A DNA stretch of 14,982 nucleotides from Streptococcus sp. (GCA_003521145.1 DOTL01000034.1:1-14982), one strand, 5' to 3'; positions 1 to 6,693 are shown, counted from the first letter of the stretch. The notes: generated from the letters alone by a model not told the origin. A program made the numbers and translations.

Positions 1-100
1 AGAAATTAGTCCCTACTCGATTTATATGACTAGAATCTCTTCAATTTTTGATAAATATAAAATATAAGACCATTTTTTTTATCTTTTCCAGAAAATTTTG

Positions 101-106
101 TATAAT
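101..106 (+). promoter_or_regulatory. Probable promoter of the DUF1033 gene
   Basis: A perfect TATAAT lies 32 bases before the ATG at 138. The best -35 candidate at 17-base spacing is TTTATC (78-83), which is weak, and the interval between them is T-rich. The ribosome binding site is also poor: the bases before the ATG are only A/G-rich (AGAAAG). Inference from the -10 match alone. Confidence 0.5.
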
Positions 107-137
107 AGGAACACCAAAGATGAAGTGAGAAAGAAAA

Positions 138-485
138 ATGTACCAAGTAGTTGAAATGAAAGGGGTTTTGGAACCGTGGTGGTTCTTAGAAGGCTGGCAA
201 GAAGATATCATCAGTACTAAGGAATTTGAAAATTTTTACGATGCCCTCAAGTACTATAAAAAACTTTGGTTTGCGATGGAAGAAACCTTACCAAGTTATA
301 TCAGCCGTAGTAGTGTCATGACTGCTTTTTGGGACCAAGAGGATAAGCACTGGTGTGAGGAGTGTGACGAATACCTGCAGGTCTATCAATCGATTGCTCT
401 TTTGGATGATTGGCAGGAAATTCCTGAGGAAAAATACCGTCCGGGATATGAAAAGCGAAATGACCTTCCAATCATGCCACTGTAA
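138..485 (+). CDS. DUF1033 family protein
   Basis: A 115-residue acidic, aromatic-rich cytoplasmic protein with many Trp, Tyr and Glu residues. It has no signal peptide and no membrane segment. It opens with MYQVVEMKG, has a WWFLEGWQ stretch at about residues 14-21, and a WCEECDEY stretch at about 72-79 whose two cysteines could bind metal or form a disulfide. I recognise it as the streptococcal DUF1033 family partly from sequence and partly from position: in streptococci this gene commonly sits between rpoC and the comG operon. Its function is unknown to me. It has its own promoter-like -10 and is closed by a terminator at 508-533, so it is probably not co-transcribed with comGA. The ATG at 138 is the only good start; the ribosome binding site is weak. 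Confidence 0.8.
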   Translation: MYQVVEMKGVLEPWWFLEGWQEDIISTKEFENFYDALKYYKKLWFAMEETLPSYISRSSVMTAFWDQEDKHWCEECDEYLQVYQSIALLDDWQEIPEEKYRPGYEKRNDLPIMPL

Positions 486-507
486 AATTAAACGTTAAAT
501 AATGCAG

Positions 508-533
508 AAGCTCGAAATATTCGAGCTTTTTTT
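508..533 (+). terminator. Rho-independent terminator after the DUF1033 gene
   Basis: Perfect 9-base arms AAGCTCGAA (508-516) and TTCGAGCTT (520-528) with a 3-base loop run into seven T residues (527-533). It ends 17 bases before the ComX box of comGA, so it insulates the competence operon from upstream transcription. Confidence 0.9.
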
Positions 534-550
534 CATTTTCTTAAACTTTT

Positions 551-558
551 TACGAATA
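551..558 (+). promoter_or_regulatory. ComX (SigX) box of the comG operon
   Basis: The exact octamer TACGAATA, preceded by a T-run, is the known recognition element of the competence sigma factor ComX/SigX in streptococci. It ends 19 bases before the comGA ATG. AGGAGG at 567-572 provides a strong ribosome binding site. The same octamer occurs before ssbB at 14205-14212. No conventional -10/-35 pair is apparent here, fitting expression only during competence. Confidence 0.93.
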
Positions 559-577
559 GGTCTATGAGGAGGTCCTT

Positions 578-1519
578 ATGGTAACAGAATTTGCTAAGGA
601 AATGATCAAAAATGCTGATAGATGTGGAGCACAAGACATTTATGTCATTCCACGTCAGGATAATTATGAGCTCTATATGCGAGTTGGGCAGGAGAGGAGA
701 TTAATTGATGTATATCGGCCTGATTTCATGGCTAGTCTTATTGGTCACTTTAAATTTGTGGCGGGAATGATGGTGGGTGAGAAGCGTAGGAGTCAACTAG
801 GTTCCTGTGACTATGATTGTGGTGATGGTCAAAGGGTTTCTCTGCGTTTGTCTACCGTTGGGGATTATCGCGGCTTAGAAAGTTTAGTTATTCGTGTTCT
901 ACATTCCGAACGTCGAGAATTAGTGTACTGGAATCAAGGAATCCAGCCTATTATGGATGCTTTGGATTATCGTGGATTATATCTCTTTGCAGGTCCCGTT
1001 GGTTCTGGAAAGACTACGCTTATGGATGAGTTGGTTCAGGAGCGTTTTAAGGGGCAGCAGGTGATTTCGATTGAGGATCCTGTGGAAATTAAACAGGATA
1101 ATGTTTTGCAACTCCAGGTGAATCAAGCAATTGACATGACCTATGATAATTTGATTAAGCTATCACTGCGTCACCGCCCGGATGTTTTGATTATTGGAGA
1201 AATTCGAGATAAGGAGACTGCTCGAGCGGTTATCAGAGCTAGTCTAACGGGAGTGACTGTTCTTTCAACTATTCACGCAAAGAGTGTAGCAGGTGTTTAT
1301 GAGCGTCTTCTGGACCTCGGTGTAGATAAGTCTGAGTTGGATAATGCTCTTCAAGGGATTGCCTACATGCGTCTGATTAAGGGAGGAGGTGTGATTGATT
1401 TTGCCAGTGAAAATTTCCAAAGCCATTCGTCAACCAGCTGGAACCAACAGTTGGAAGGCTTGGTTCAACAAGGATATCTCACTGAAGGGGATATCCAAGG
1501 AGAAAAAATTAAAGATTAA
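578..1519 (+). CDS. comGA: ComGA/ComYA, competence pseudopilus assembly ATPase
   Basis: A cytoplasmic AAA-like secretion ATPase of the GspE/PilB/VirB11 family, 313 residues. It powers assembly of the competence pseudopilus that brings exogenous DNA to the cell surface. Visible motifs are Walker A GPVGSGKT (139-146), the Asp box VISIEDPVE (162-170), Walker B DVLIIGEIRD (202-211) and the His box ending VLSTIHAKS (about 228-236). The long N-terminal extension of GspE-type ATPases is absent, as is normal for Gram-positive ComGA. It is the first gene of the comG operon, 19 bases after a ComX box, with AGGAGG six bases before the ATG. Its 3' end overlaps the comGB frame, and a Gly-rich stretch (KGGGV) near codon 268 doubles as a Shine-Dalgarno-like sequence. 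Confidence 0.97.
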   Translation: MVTEFAKEMIKNADRCGAQDIYVIPRQDNYELYMRVGQERRLIDVYRPDFMASLIGHFKFVAGMMVGEKRRSQLGSCDYDCGDGQRVSLRLSTVGDYRGLESLVIRVLHSERRELVYWNQGIQPIMDALDYRGLYLFAGPVGSGKTTLMDELVQERFKGQQVISIEDPVEIKQDNVLQLQVNQAIDMTYDNLIKLSLRHRPDVLIIGEIRDKETARAVIRASLTGVTVLSTIHAKSVAGVYERLLDLGVDKSELDNALQGIAYMRLIKGGGVIDFASENFQSHSSTSWNQQLEGLVQQGYLTEGDIQGEKIKD

Positions 1520-2501
1520 TCAGCAAGTCAAGGTTATCCAGCTTTTCAAACAACTTCTAAAGGCAGGGTTTACTTTAACTGAAATCGTAGCCTTTTTGGA
1601 GCGAAGTCACTTGTTGAAAGAATCGTCATTATCTCTTATGAAAGCAAGCTTAATGCGAGGTGACAGGCTAGACCAGATGTTTGCGTCAGTGGGTTTCTCG
1701 AACAATATTGTTACTCAGATTGCCCTTGCTGATAAGCACGGTAATCTTCTAGGGAGTTTAACCAAGATTGAAACCTACATGCTTCGCATGACCAAGGTTC
1801 GTAAGAAACTCATGGAGGTAGCGACCTACCCTATTCTACTCCTGGGTTTCCTGATTATGATTATGTTAGGTCTTAAAAATTATCTTTTACCTCAACTGTT
1901 AGAGGGTGATGGTAAGGATAATTGGGCTGTACAGTTGGTTCAAATCTTTCCCCAGCTCTTCTTTGTGAGTTTGTGCGGACTCCTTGTATTAAGCTTAATT
2001 CTATATCTATGGGTGAAACGCCAGTCAGCCCTTGTCTTTTATCGACGAATGGCAAAAATCCCTTTCATAGGCCAAACTGTCAGGCTATATACGACCGCCT
2101 ATTATGCTAGGGAATGGGGAAATCTCCTAGGACAAGGTATTGACCTGTTAGACTTGGTTTCTCTTATGCAAGAGCAAAAGTCCAAGCTCTTTCGTGAGCT
2201 GGGGGCAGATTTAGAAGAGGCCTTGATGCTAGGACAGAGTTTTCCTGACCGAATTGTTACTCACCCATTTTTCACTAAGGAGCTATCCTTAATTATTGCT
2301 TATGGAGAGGTCAATGCTGGGTTGGGCTATGAGTTAGAAGTCTATGCTGAAGAGGTTTGGCAGGCTTTCTTTAACCGTCTTAATAAGGCAACAACCTTTG
2401 TGCAACCCCTCATTTTTGTTATTGTTGCTGTCGTGATTGTAATGATCTATGCAGCTATGCTATTACCAATGTATCAAAATATGGAAGGAATGATATCATG
2501 A
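1395..2501 (+). CDS. comGB: ComGB/ComYB, pseudopilus membrane platform protein
   Basis: A polytopic inner membrane protein of the GspF/PilC (T2SSF) family, the platform on which ComGA acts. Two T2SSF repeats are visible. The first ends in a hydrophobic stretch (IEVATYPILLLGF region, about residues 138-160). A second helix lies near 186-206, and the C-terminal helix (FVQPLIFVIVAVV onward) is near 337-360. The start is uncertain because no ATG precedes the conserved region. TTG at 1395 is given here, 4 bases after a strong AGGAGGT inside comGA; TTG 1401 and GTG 1407 are alternatives. Pneumococcal ComGB, as I recall it, begins MDIS; the matching codon here is AAG (1470) followed by DIS. That start would give 343 residues, nearer the usual length. 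The gene ends ATGA, overlapping the comGC start. Confidence 0.92.
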   Translation: MILPVKISKAIRQPAGTNSWKAWFNKDISLKGISKEKKLKINQQVKVIQLFKQLLKAGFTLTEIVAFLERSHLLKESSLSLMKASLMRGDRLDQMFASVGFSNNIVTQIALADKHGNLLGSLTKIETYMLRMTKVRKKLMEVATYPILLLGFLIMIMLGLKNYLLPQLLEGDGKDNWAVQLVQIFPQLFFVSLCGLLVLSLILYLWVKRQSALVFYRRMAKIPFIGQTVRLYTTAYYAREWGNLLGQGIDLLDLVSLMQEQKSKLFRELGADLEEALMLGQSFPDRIVTHPFFTKELSLIIAYGEVNAGLGYELEVYAEEVWQAFFNRLNKATTFVQPLIFVIVAVVIVMIYAAMLLPMYQNMEGMIS

Positions 2502-2824
2502 AATTGATGTTGAAAAAATTGAATGCCGTTAAACTACGAGCTTTTACTCTAATTGAAATGCTAGTCGTGCTTCTCATTATCAGTATTCTCCTCTTGCTTT
2601 TTGTTCCTAACTTGAGTAAGCAGAAGGATTCTGTTAAAGAGACTGGAAATGCGGCTGTGGTCAAGGTCGTGGATTCTCAAGCAGAACTTTATGAAATGAA
2701 GAATAACAAGATAGCTAGCTTAGCAGCTCTTGTTTCAGAAGGTCAAATCACGCAAAAACAGGCAGATTCATACAATGATTATTATGCGAAACATGGTGGC
2801 GAAAGTCGCTCAGTGGCCAATTAG
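2498..2824 (+). CDS. comGC: ComGC/ComYC, major competence pseudopilin
   Basis: A 108-residue type IV prepilin-like protein, the major subunit of the competence pseudopilus. The class III leader is basic (MKLMLKKLNAVKLRA), followed by the FTLIEMLVVLLIIS start of the hydrophobic helix. The prepilin peptidase (ComC) should cut just before Phe16, and Glu20 is the conserved position-5 glutamate of the mature pilin. The polar C-terminal part is mostly helical, as in the family. It is translationally coupled to comGB by an ATGA overlap at 2498-2501, and its tail overlaps the beginning of comGD. Confidence 0.96.
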   Translation: MKLMLKKLNAVKLRAFTLIEMLVVLLIISILLLLFVPNLSKQKDSVKETGNAAVVKVVDSQAELYEMKNNKIASLAALVSEGQITQKQADSYNDYYAKHGGESRSVAN

Positions 2825-3212
2825 AGCCTTTACCTTGTTGGAGAGTCTGGTGACACTAGCAGTGGTTGCCTTTCTCACTCTGAGTTTGTCAGGCTCAGTA
2901 ACAGGTATTTTTCGGCAGGTTGAGACTAATCTTTTTTATCTGCGCTTTGAGTACCTATACCGAGATAGTCAGCGCTTGGCAGCGGGGGCAGGGTCCAATG
3001 TTGAATTGCAGTTGACCAAGGATAAAATCAGTAACGGAAAATCCAGTCTGGTAATTCCTAAAAATATTCATCTGGATAAGGGGCAGACGCTAGTGTTTGA
3101 TGCCAAAGGAGGTAACTCAAGCCTCATCAAGATTCGTTTTTTAAGTGATAAGGAGGTGGTGACCTATCAGCTTAACATGGGAAGTGGTAAATATAAAAAG
3201 ACGGTCTTTTAG
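2784..3212 (+). CDS. comGD: ComGD/ComYD, minor competence pseudopilin
   Basis: A minor pseudopilin of the competence apparatus. The prepilin motif is RAFTLLESLVTLAVVAF, with the processing site before Phe and the conserved Glu at mature position 5. A single N-terminal helix of about 20 residues and a beta-rich globular part follow (GGNSSLIKIRF region). The start is ambiguous: in-frame ATGs lie at 2775, 2784 and 2793, none with a good ribosome binding site, and all fall inside the comGC end, suggesting coupled translation. I give 2784 (142 residues) as the middle choice. The 3' end overlaps comGE by 29 bases. Confidence 0.9.
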   Translation: MRNMVAKVAQWPIRAFTLLESLVTLAVVAFLTLSLSGSVTGIFRQVETNLFYLRFEYLYRDSQRLAAGAGSNVELQLTKDKISNGKSSLVIPKNIHLDKGQTLVFDAKGGNSSLIKIRFLSDKEVVTYQLNMGSGKYKKTVF

Positions 3213-3477
3213 AGGCTATATTCTTATCGAAAGTCTGGTAGCAATGGCTGTTTTAGTACTAGTCAGTGGTCTTATCTTGGATCAGATCAATACCAATCGC
3301 AGACTCATGGCTGAGAATCTCCATCAACAAGAGGTCTTGAGTGTGGCAACCATGGCAGTTCAGACAAAACAGGATCAGTTGACCTTAAATGGTATCACAG
3401 TGACAGTAAAACGTAGCAAGCAAGGTATTACGGTTTATGAATCGGGAAAGGAGATTATTCATGTCTCTAAATCGTAA
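3184..3477 (+). CDS. comGE: ComGE/ComYE, minor competence pseudopilin
   Basis: A 97-residue minor pseudopilin with a short basic leader (VNIKRRSFRG), then YILIESLVAMAVLVLVSGLI, a prepilin-type hydrophobic helix with Glu at mature position 5. Tyr replaces the usual Phe after the cleavage site. The best start is GTG at 3184, inside the end of comGD; no in-frame ATG lies nearby. The globular part is short. It is placed as in other streptococcal comG operons. Identification rests on gene order plus the pilin motif, since minor pseudopilins diverge quickly. Confidence 0.88.
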   Translation: MVNIKRRSFRGYILIESLVAMAVLVLVSGLILDQINTNRRLMAENLHQQEVLSVATMAVQTKQDQLTLNGITVTVKRSKQGITVYESGKEIIHVSKS

Positions 3478-3898
3478 GGTTCGCGCCGTTACCCTCTTGG
3501 AATGTCTAGTGGCATTGTTGGTGATTGCTGGTTCAGTTCAAGTTTATCAAGGTCTGACTACAGTATTGGTGAGTAATGTTAAGCAGGTCAAACAACAAGA
3601 AAACCAAGACTGGCTCCTATTCGTTCAACAAATGGAGGCAGAGTTAGAAGGTTGTCAGTTGGTAAAGGTAGAAGGGAACAAGCTCTATGTCAAGCAGGAT
3701 AATCAAGACCTGGCTTTTGGCCTTTCAAGTGCTACTGATTTTCGAAAAACAAATGCTGACGGTCGAGGCTACCAACCCATGCTTTTCAATTTAAAATCTA
3801 GTACGATTAGTCAAAATAACCAGATAGTCACCATCCAAGTGACTCTTAAAAATGGGCTACAAAGGAGTTTTGTTTATGCTTTTGAAAAAACAGGTTAG
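3461..3898 (+). CDS. comGF: ComGF/ComYF, minor competence pseudopilin
   Basis: A 145-residue minor pseudopilin-like protein. The N-terminus MSLNRKVRAVTLLECLVALLVIAGSV carries the LLE prepilin motif and one hydrophobic helix. The leader residue before the motif is Ala and Val replaces Phe, a common variation in ComGF. ATG 3461 is chosen over the in-frame ATG at 3437 because GGAAAGGAG (3445-3453) sits seven bases before it and because it gives the short basic leader expected. It overlaps comGE by 17 bases, and its end overlaps comGG by 23 bases. Confidence 0.9.
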   Translation: MSLNRKVRAVTLLECLVALLVIAGSVQVYQGLTTVLVSNVKQVKQQENQDWLLFVQQMEAELEGCQLVKVEGNKLYVKQDNQDLAFGLSSATDFRKTNADGRGYQPMLFNLKSSTISQNNQIVTIQVTLKNGLQRSFVYAFEKTG

Positions 3899-4193
3899 GG
3901 GAGGCGTTCTCCTCTACGCTCTTTTTATGGCTGGCATTTTCACACTTCTTCTTCATGTTTATCTGGAGCGGGTGGTTGCTAGCTCTAGACAAAATCAAGC
4001 GCAAATGATCTCCAGTCATAGTCGTCTCATGGCAGAGATGACCATGGACTTGGCGGACAAGGAAGCAGGTGCTTTTAGTTTTTCTCAGGGAACTACGACT
4101 TACGAGGTTAAGGACAAACAAGTGATTGTTAGAGTTGCCAGTAAAGACCAAATCAAGACCTATCGTTATGTGAAGAAGCAGGAGCAGAAATAG
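3876..4193 (+). CDS. comGG: ComGG/ComYG, competence pseudopilus accessory protein
   Basis: The last gene of the comG operon, encoding 105 residues. A basic start (MLLKKQVRGG) precedes one hydrophobic helix (VLLYALFMAGIFTLLLHVYL), and the rest is polar. Unlike the other pseudopilins it lacks a Glu at mature position 5, which is typical of ComGG. The ATG at 3876 has AAAGGAG (3861-3867) at nine bases and is preferred over an in-frame ATG at 3852 buried in comGF. Identification is mainly by position and topology. I see no terminator directly after it, only a 44-base gap carrying a promoter-like element for the next gene. Confidence 0.9.
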   Translation: MLLKKQVRGGVLLYALFMAGIFTLLLHVYLERVVASSRQNQAQMISSHSRLMAEMTMDLADKEAGAFSFSQGTTTYEVKDKQVIVRVASKDQIKTYRYVKKQEQK

Positions 4194-4210
4194 AAATTCT
4201 CTTTCCTTTT

Positions 4211-4219
4211 TGATATGAT
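4211..4219 (+). promoter_or_regulatory. Extended -10 promoter candidate for the methyltransferase gene
   Basis: TG-A-TATGAT is an extended -10 form lying 18 bases before the ATG at 4238. The -35 position at 17-base spacing (4191-4196) has no useful match. It would allow expression outside competence, independent of the ComX operon. GGAGG precedes the ATG. Confidence 0.45.
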
Positions 4220-4237
4220 AGAAGGACGGAGGAAATC

Positions 4238-5194
4238 ATGAATTTTGAAGCAATTGAGACAGCCTTTGAGCTGTTGTTAGAAAATGTCCAAACCATTGAA
4301 AATGATCTTGGAACCCATGCTTACGATGCGCTTATTGAGCAAAATTCCTATTATTTGGGGGCTGAGGTAGCTAATGAAGTCATTATCAAAAACAACGAGA
4401 AATTACGTGCTCTTGATCTAAGTAAAGAGGAGTGGCGTCGTGCTTTTCAGTTCTTGTTTATCAAACTAGGGCAATTGGAAGCCTTACAAGCCAATCATCA
4501 ATTTACACCGGATGCTATTGGATTTATCATTCTTTACCTACTTGAAGGTTTGACCAAGGACGACCAATTAGATATTTTGGAGATTGGTTCAGGGACAGGA
4601 AACTTGGCTGAAACTCTTCTAAATAATAGTCAGAAAACCCTTAATTATATGGGGATGGAAGTTGATGATCTTCTTATCGATTTGTCAGCTAGTATTGCTG
4701 AGGTGGTGAATTCAGTAGCGGTTTATATCCAAGAGGATGCTGTTCGACCACATATTCTCAAAGAGAGCAACGTTATTATCAGCGATTTACCTATAGGTTA
4801 CTACCCTAATGATGAGATTGCGAGTCGTTTCAAGGTGGCAGCAACTGGCGAACACACTTATGCCCATCATCTTCTTATGGAGCAATCACTTAAGTATTTG
4901 AAGAAAGACGGTATTGCTATTTTTTTGGCACCAACCAATCTTTTGACAAGCCCTCAAAGTGATCTGCTTAAGAAGTGGTTATCAGGATATGCTGATATTA
5001 TTGCTGTTATTACTCTTCCAGAAGCAGCTTTTGGCAATAAACATAACATGAAGTCTATTTTTGTACTAAAAAAACAAACTAAAAATGCTCCTGAGACCTT
5101 CGTTTACCCACTTAGCGATTTGCAAAATCCAAGGGTCCTCAAGGATTTTACAGAGAATTTCCAAAAATGGAAATCAGATAATTCCATTTTCTAG
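4238..5194 (+). CDS. Class I SAM-dependent methyltransferase (YtxK-like)
   Basis: A 318-residue cytoplasmic protein with a helical N-terminal part of about 105 residues and a Rossmann-fold methyltransferase domain. Motif I is LEIGSGTGN (114-122), an acidic residue after strand 2 (MEVDD, 140-144) should bind the SAM ribose, and SDLPIGYYP (182-190) is at the catalytic motif IV position. That motif resembles N6-adenine methylases (NPPY/DPPF), with Leu-Pro in place of Pro-Pro. The family is like Bacillus YtxK and the HsdM-type N6 methylases, but no restriction or specificity subunit is nearby, so a restriction role is unlikely. The substrate is unknown. It sits between comGG and ackA, an order I recall from other streptococci. 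An extended -10 lies before it. Confidence 0.85.
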   Translation: MNFEAIETAFELLLENVQTIENDLGTHAYDALIEQNSYYLGAEVANEVIIKNNEKLRALDLSKEEWRRAFQFLFIKLGQLEALQANHQFTPDAIGFIILYLLEGLTKDDQLDILEIGSGTGNLAETLLNNSQKTLNYMGMEVDDLLIDLSASIAEVVNSVAVYIQEDAVRPHILKESNVIISDLPIGYYPNDEIASRFKVAATGEHTYAHHLLMEQSLKYLKKDGIAIFLAPTNLLTSPQSDLLKKWLSGYADIIAVITLPEAAFGNKHNMKSIFVLKKQTKNAPETFVYPLSDLQNPRVLKDFTENFQKWKSDNSIF

Positions 5195-5210
5195 TAAAAC
5201 ATGATAGAAT
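5182..5210 (+). promoter_or_regulatory. Promoter of ackA
   Basis: An extended -10, TG-A-TAGAAT (-10 hexamer at 5205-5210), stands 17 bases from a weak -35, TTCCAT (5182-5187), partly inside the end of the methyltransferase gene. Transcription would begin near 5217, just before the cre site. Confidence 0.6.
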
Positions 5211-5221
5211 AGGAATGTATT

Positions 5222-5239
5222 ATTGAAAGCGTTTTATAA
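5222..5239 (+). promoter_or_regulatory. cre site (CcpA binding) in the ackA leader
   Basis: ATTGAAAGCGTTTTATAA matches the consensus WWTGAAARCGYTTTCWWN at all positions but one (A instead of C at position 15). It lies between the predicted transcription start (near 5217) and the ackA ribosome binding site. CcpA control of acetate kinase genes is known in Firmicutes. A site downstream of the start would more often repress by roadblock than activate, so the direction of control is open. Confidence 0.8.
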
Positions 5240-5249
5240 AGAGGTGCTT

Positions 5250-6443
5250 ATGACAAAAACAATAGCAATCAATGCAGGAAGTTCAAGCTTGAAATGGCAA
5301 TTATATGAAATGCCAGAAGAAGTTGTTCTTGCTAAGGGTTTGATTGAACGTATTGGCTTGAGAGATTCTGTTTCAACAGTAAAATTTGCTGACCGTTCTG
5401 AATCGCAAACCTTAGATATTGCTGACCATGTTCAAGCGGTAAAAATTTTGCTTGATGACTTGATTCGTTTCGATATTATCAAGAGCTATGATGAAATTAC
5501 AGGTGTTGGTCACCGTGTGGTTGCTGGTGGAGAGTATTTCAAAGAATCAATCTTGGTGGATGAATATGCCTTGGCTAAGATTGAAGAATTGTCAGCCTTG
5601 GCACCGTTACACAATCCAGGTGCAGCCTCAGGGATTCGTGCCTTCAAGGAGCTTCTACCAGATATTACAAGCGTTGCTGTTTTTGATACAGCTTTTCATA
5701 CATCTATACCAGAAGTGGCTTACCGTTATCCAGTGCCTAATCGTTACTATACAGACTACCAAGTCCGTAAGTATGGAGCACACGGAACTAGCCACCAATA
5801 TGTTTCTCAAGAAGCAGCTAAGTTGTTAGGTAAGCCAATTGAAGAAACTAAGATTATCACAGCCCATGTGGGCAATGGTGTTTCAATTACTGCCGTTGAT
5901 GGTGGTAAATCAGTAGACACGTCAATGGGGTTGACACCACTTGGTGGCGTTATGATGGGAACACGTACTGGGGATCTTGACCCTGCGATTATTCCATTTG
6001 TTATCGACCGTGAGCCTGAAATGGCAGATGCTGAGCGTATCCGTCACGTCTTTAATAAGGAATCAGGTCTCCTTGGTATTTCTGAAAAATCAAGTGATAT
6101 GCGTGATATCATTGCTGGTAAGAATGCTGGCGATGAAAAATGTGTGTTGGCCTATGATCTTTATGTGGATCGTTTGCGTAAATACATTGCTCAATACTTC
6201 GGTGTGTTGAACGGAGCGGATGCTATCGTCTTTACAGCAGGCATTGGTGAAAACTCTGCAGAAGTTCGTGCTTCAGTCTTGAATGGTCTCACTTGGTTTG
6301 GTATTGAAGTGGATCCTGAAAAGAATGTCTTTGGACATGTAGGCGACATTACAACAGCAGAGTCAGCTGTTAAAGTATTTGTTATCCCAACAGATGAAGA
6401 GTTGGTGATTGCGCGTGATGTTGAGCGCCTTAAAACTAAATAA
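5250..6443 (+). CDS. ackA: Acetate kinase AckA
   Basis: Acetate kinase interconverts acetyl phosphate plus ADP with acetate plus ATP; in streptococci it is the ATP-yielding step of the pyruvate/Pta-AckA branch and sets acetyl phosphate levels. The protein of 397 residues has the family's usual length. The N-terminal signature INAGSSSLKWQLY (about 7-19) is present, as are GHRVVAGGEYF, the HVGNGVSI nucleotide-binding stretch, the GLTPLGGVMMGTRTGDLDP signature (about 220-240), and the C-terminal TDEELVIARD. The ATG at 5250 follows AAAGAGGTG; the in-frame TTG at 5223 falls inside the cre site and is rejected. It is monocistronic, with a palindrome and a terminator right after the stop. CcpA control is likely from the cre site. 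Confidence 0.98.
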   Translation: MTKTIAINAGSSSLKWQLYEMPEEVVLAKGLIERIGLRDSVSTVKFADRSESQTLDIADHVQAVKILLDDLIRFDIIKSYDEITGVGHRVVAGGEYFKESILVDEYALAKIEELSALAPLHNPGAASGIRAFKELLPDITSVAVFDTAFHTSIPEVAYRYPVPNRYYTDYQVRKYGAHGTSHQYVSQEAAKLLGKPIEETKIITAHVGNGVSITAVDGGKSVDTSMGLTPLGGVMMGTRTGDLDPAIIPFVIDREPEMADAERIRHVFNKESGLLGISEKSSDMRDIIAGKNAGDEKCVLAYDLYVDRLRKYIAQYFGVLNGADAIVFTAGIGENSAEVRASVLNGLTWFGIEVDPEKNVFGHVGDITTAESAVKVFVIPTDEELVIARDVERLKTK

Positions 6444-6444
6444 G

Positions 6445-6462
6445 TTATCAAAAATTTGATAA
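6445..6462. repeat. Perfect palindrome just after the ackA stop
   Basis: TTATCAAA and TTTGATAA form 8-base arms around a 2-base AA centre, starting one base after the ackA stop codon. It is AT-only apart from one C/G pair and has no T-run, so it is not a terminator by itself. It may be an mRNA 3' end stabiliser or a protein site; function not known. Confidence 0.6.
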
Positions 6463-6468
6463 GACCAG

Positions 6469-6500
6469 AAAAGTTGGCTGAGTGATTGGCCAGCTTTTTT
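6469..6500 (+). terminator. Rho-independent terminator of ackA
   Basis: AAAAGTTGGC (6469-6478) pairs with GCCAGCTTTT (6489-6498) with one G-U wobble and a 10-base loop, followed by T residues to 6500. Confidence 0.8.
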
Positions 6501-6563
6501 GAATGCTCTGAAAGAATCATTCGCCTATGGCTATATATGTGTAATTCAATAAGTAAAGAAAAC

Positions 6564-6638
6564 TTTACAAAAAATGTAAAAGAGACTTTACAAAATATGT
6601 AAAGTAGACTATACTATAAATGTAAAGTTAACTTAACA
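6564..6638 (+). promoter_or_regulatory. Promoter with three operator-like palindromes (XRE/CPBP operon)
   Basis: Three inverted repeats lie in 75 bases. The first is TTTACA-N5-TGTAAA (6564-6580). The second is CTTTACA-N5-TGTAAAG (6586-6604). The third is TGTAAAGTTAACTTAACA (6621-6638), palindromic at 16 of 18 positions. The left half of the second is also a good -35 (TTTACA, 6587-6592), exactly 17 bases before a -10, TATACT (6610-6615). The third repeat covers the expected transcription start near 6622. A regulator bound here would cover the -35 and the start, so I infer autorepression by the small HTH protein encoded just downstream. Confidence 0.8.
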
Positions 6639-6693
6639 AAGAAAAGCAAGGAGTTTAACCATTTGAGAATAAACGATAAAGTTGAGGTACCAC

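Noticed and set aside
2..67. Open frame from the window edge to a TAA at 65-67 (about 21 residues)
   Set aside because: It could be the last codons of an upstream gene, but it is too short to identify and does not resemble an rpoC end that I know.
1873..2110. Reading frames on both strands inside comGB
   Set aside because: They overlap strongly supported comGB coding sequence and show no family features or ribosome binding sites.
4238..5194. Restriction-modification system
   Set aside because: A methyltransferase is present but no endonuclease or specificity subunit is nearby, and the context is a housekeeping one.
5488..6210. Frames of 77-113 codons inside ackA
   Set aside because: Shadows of ackA in another phase; unnatural composition and no starts with ribosome binding sites.
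6445..6640. CRISPR-like array from repeated TTTACA/TGTAAA units
   Set aside because: The repeats are short palindromic half-sites around a promoter, without regular spacers.
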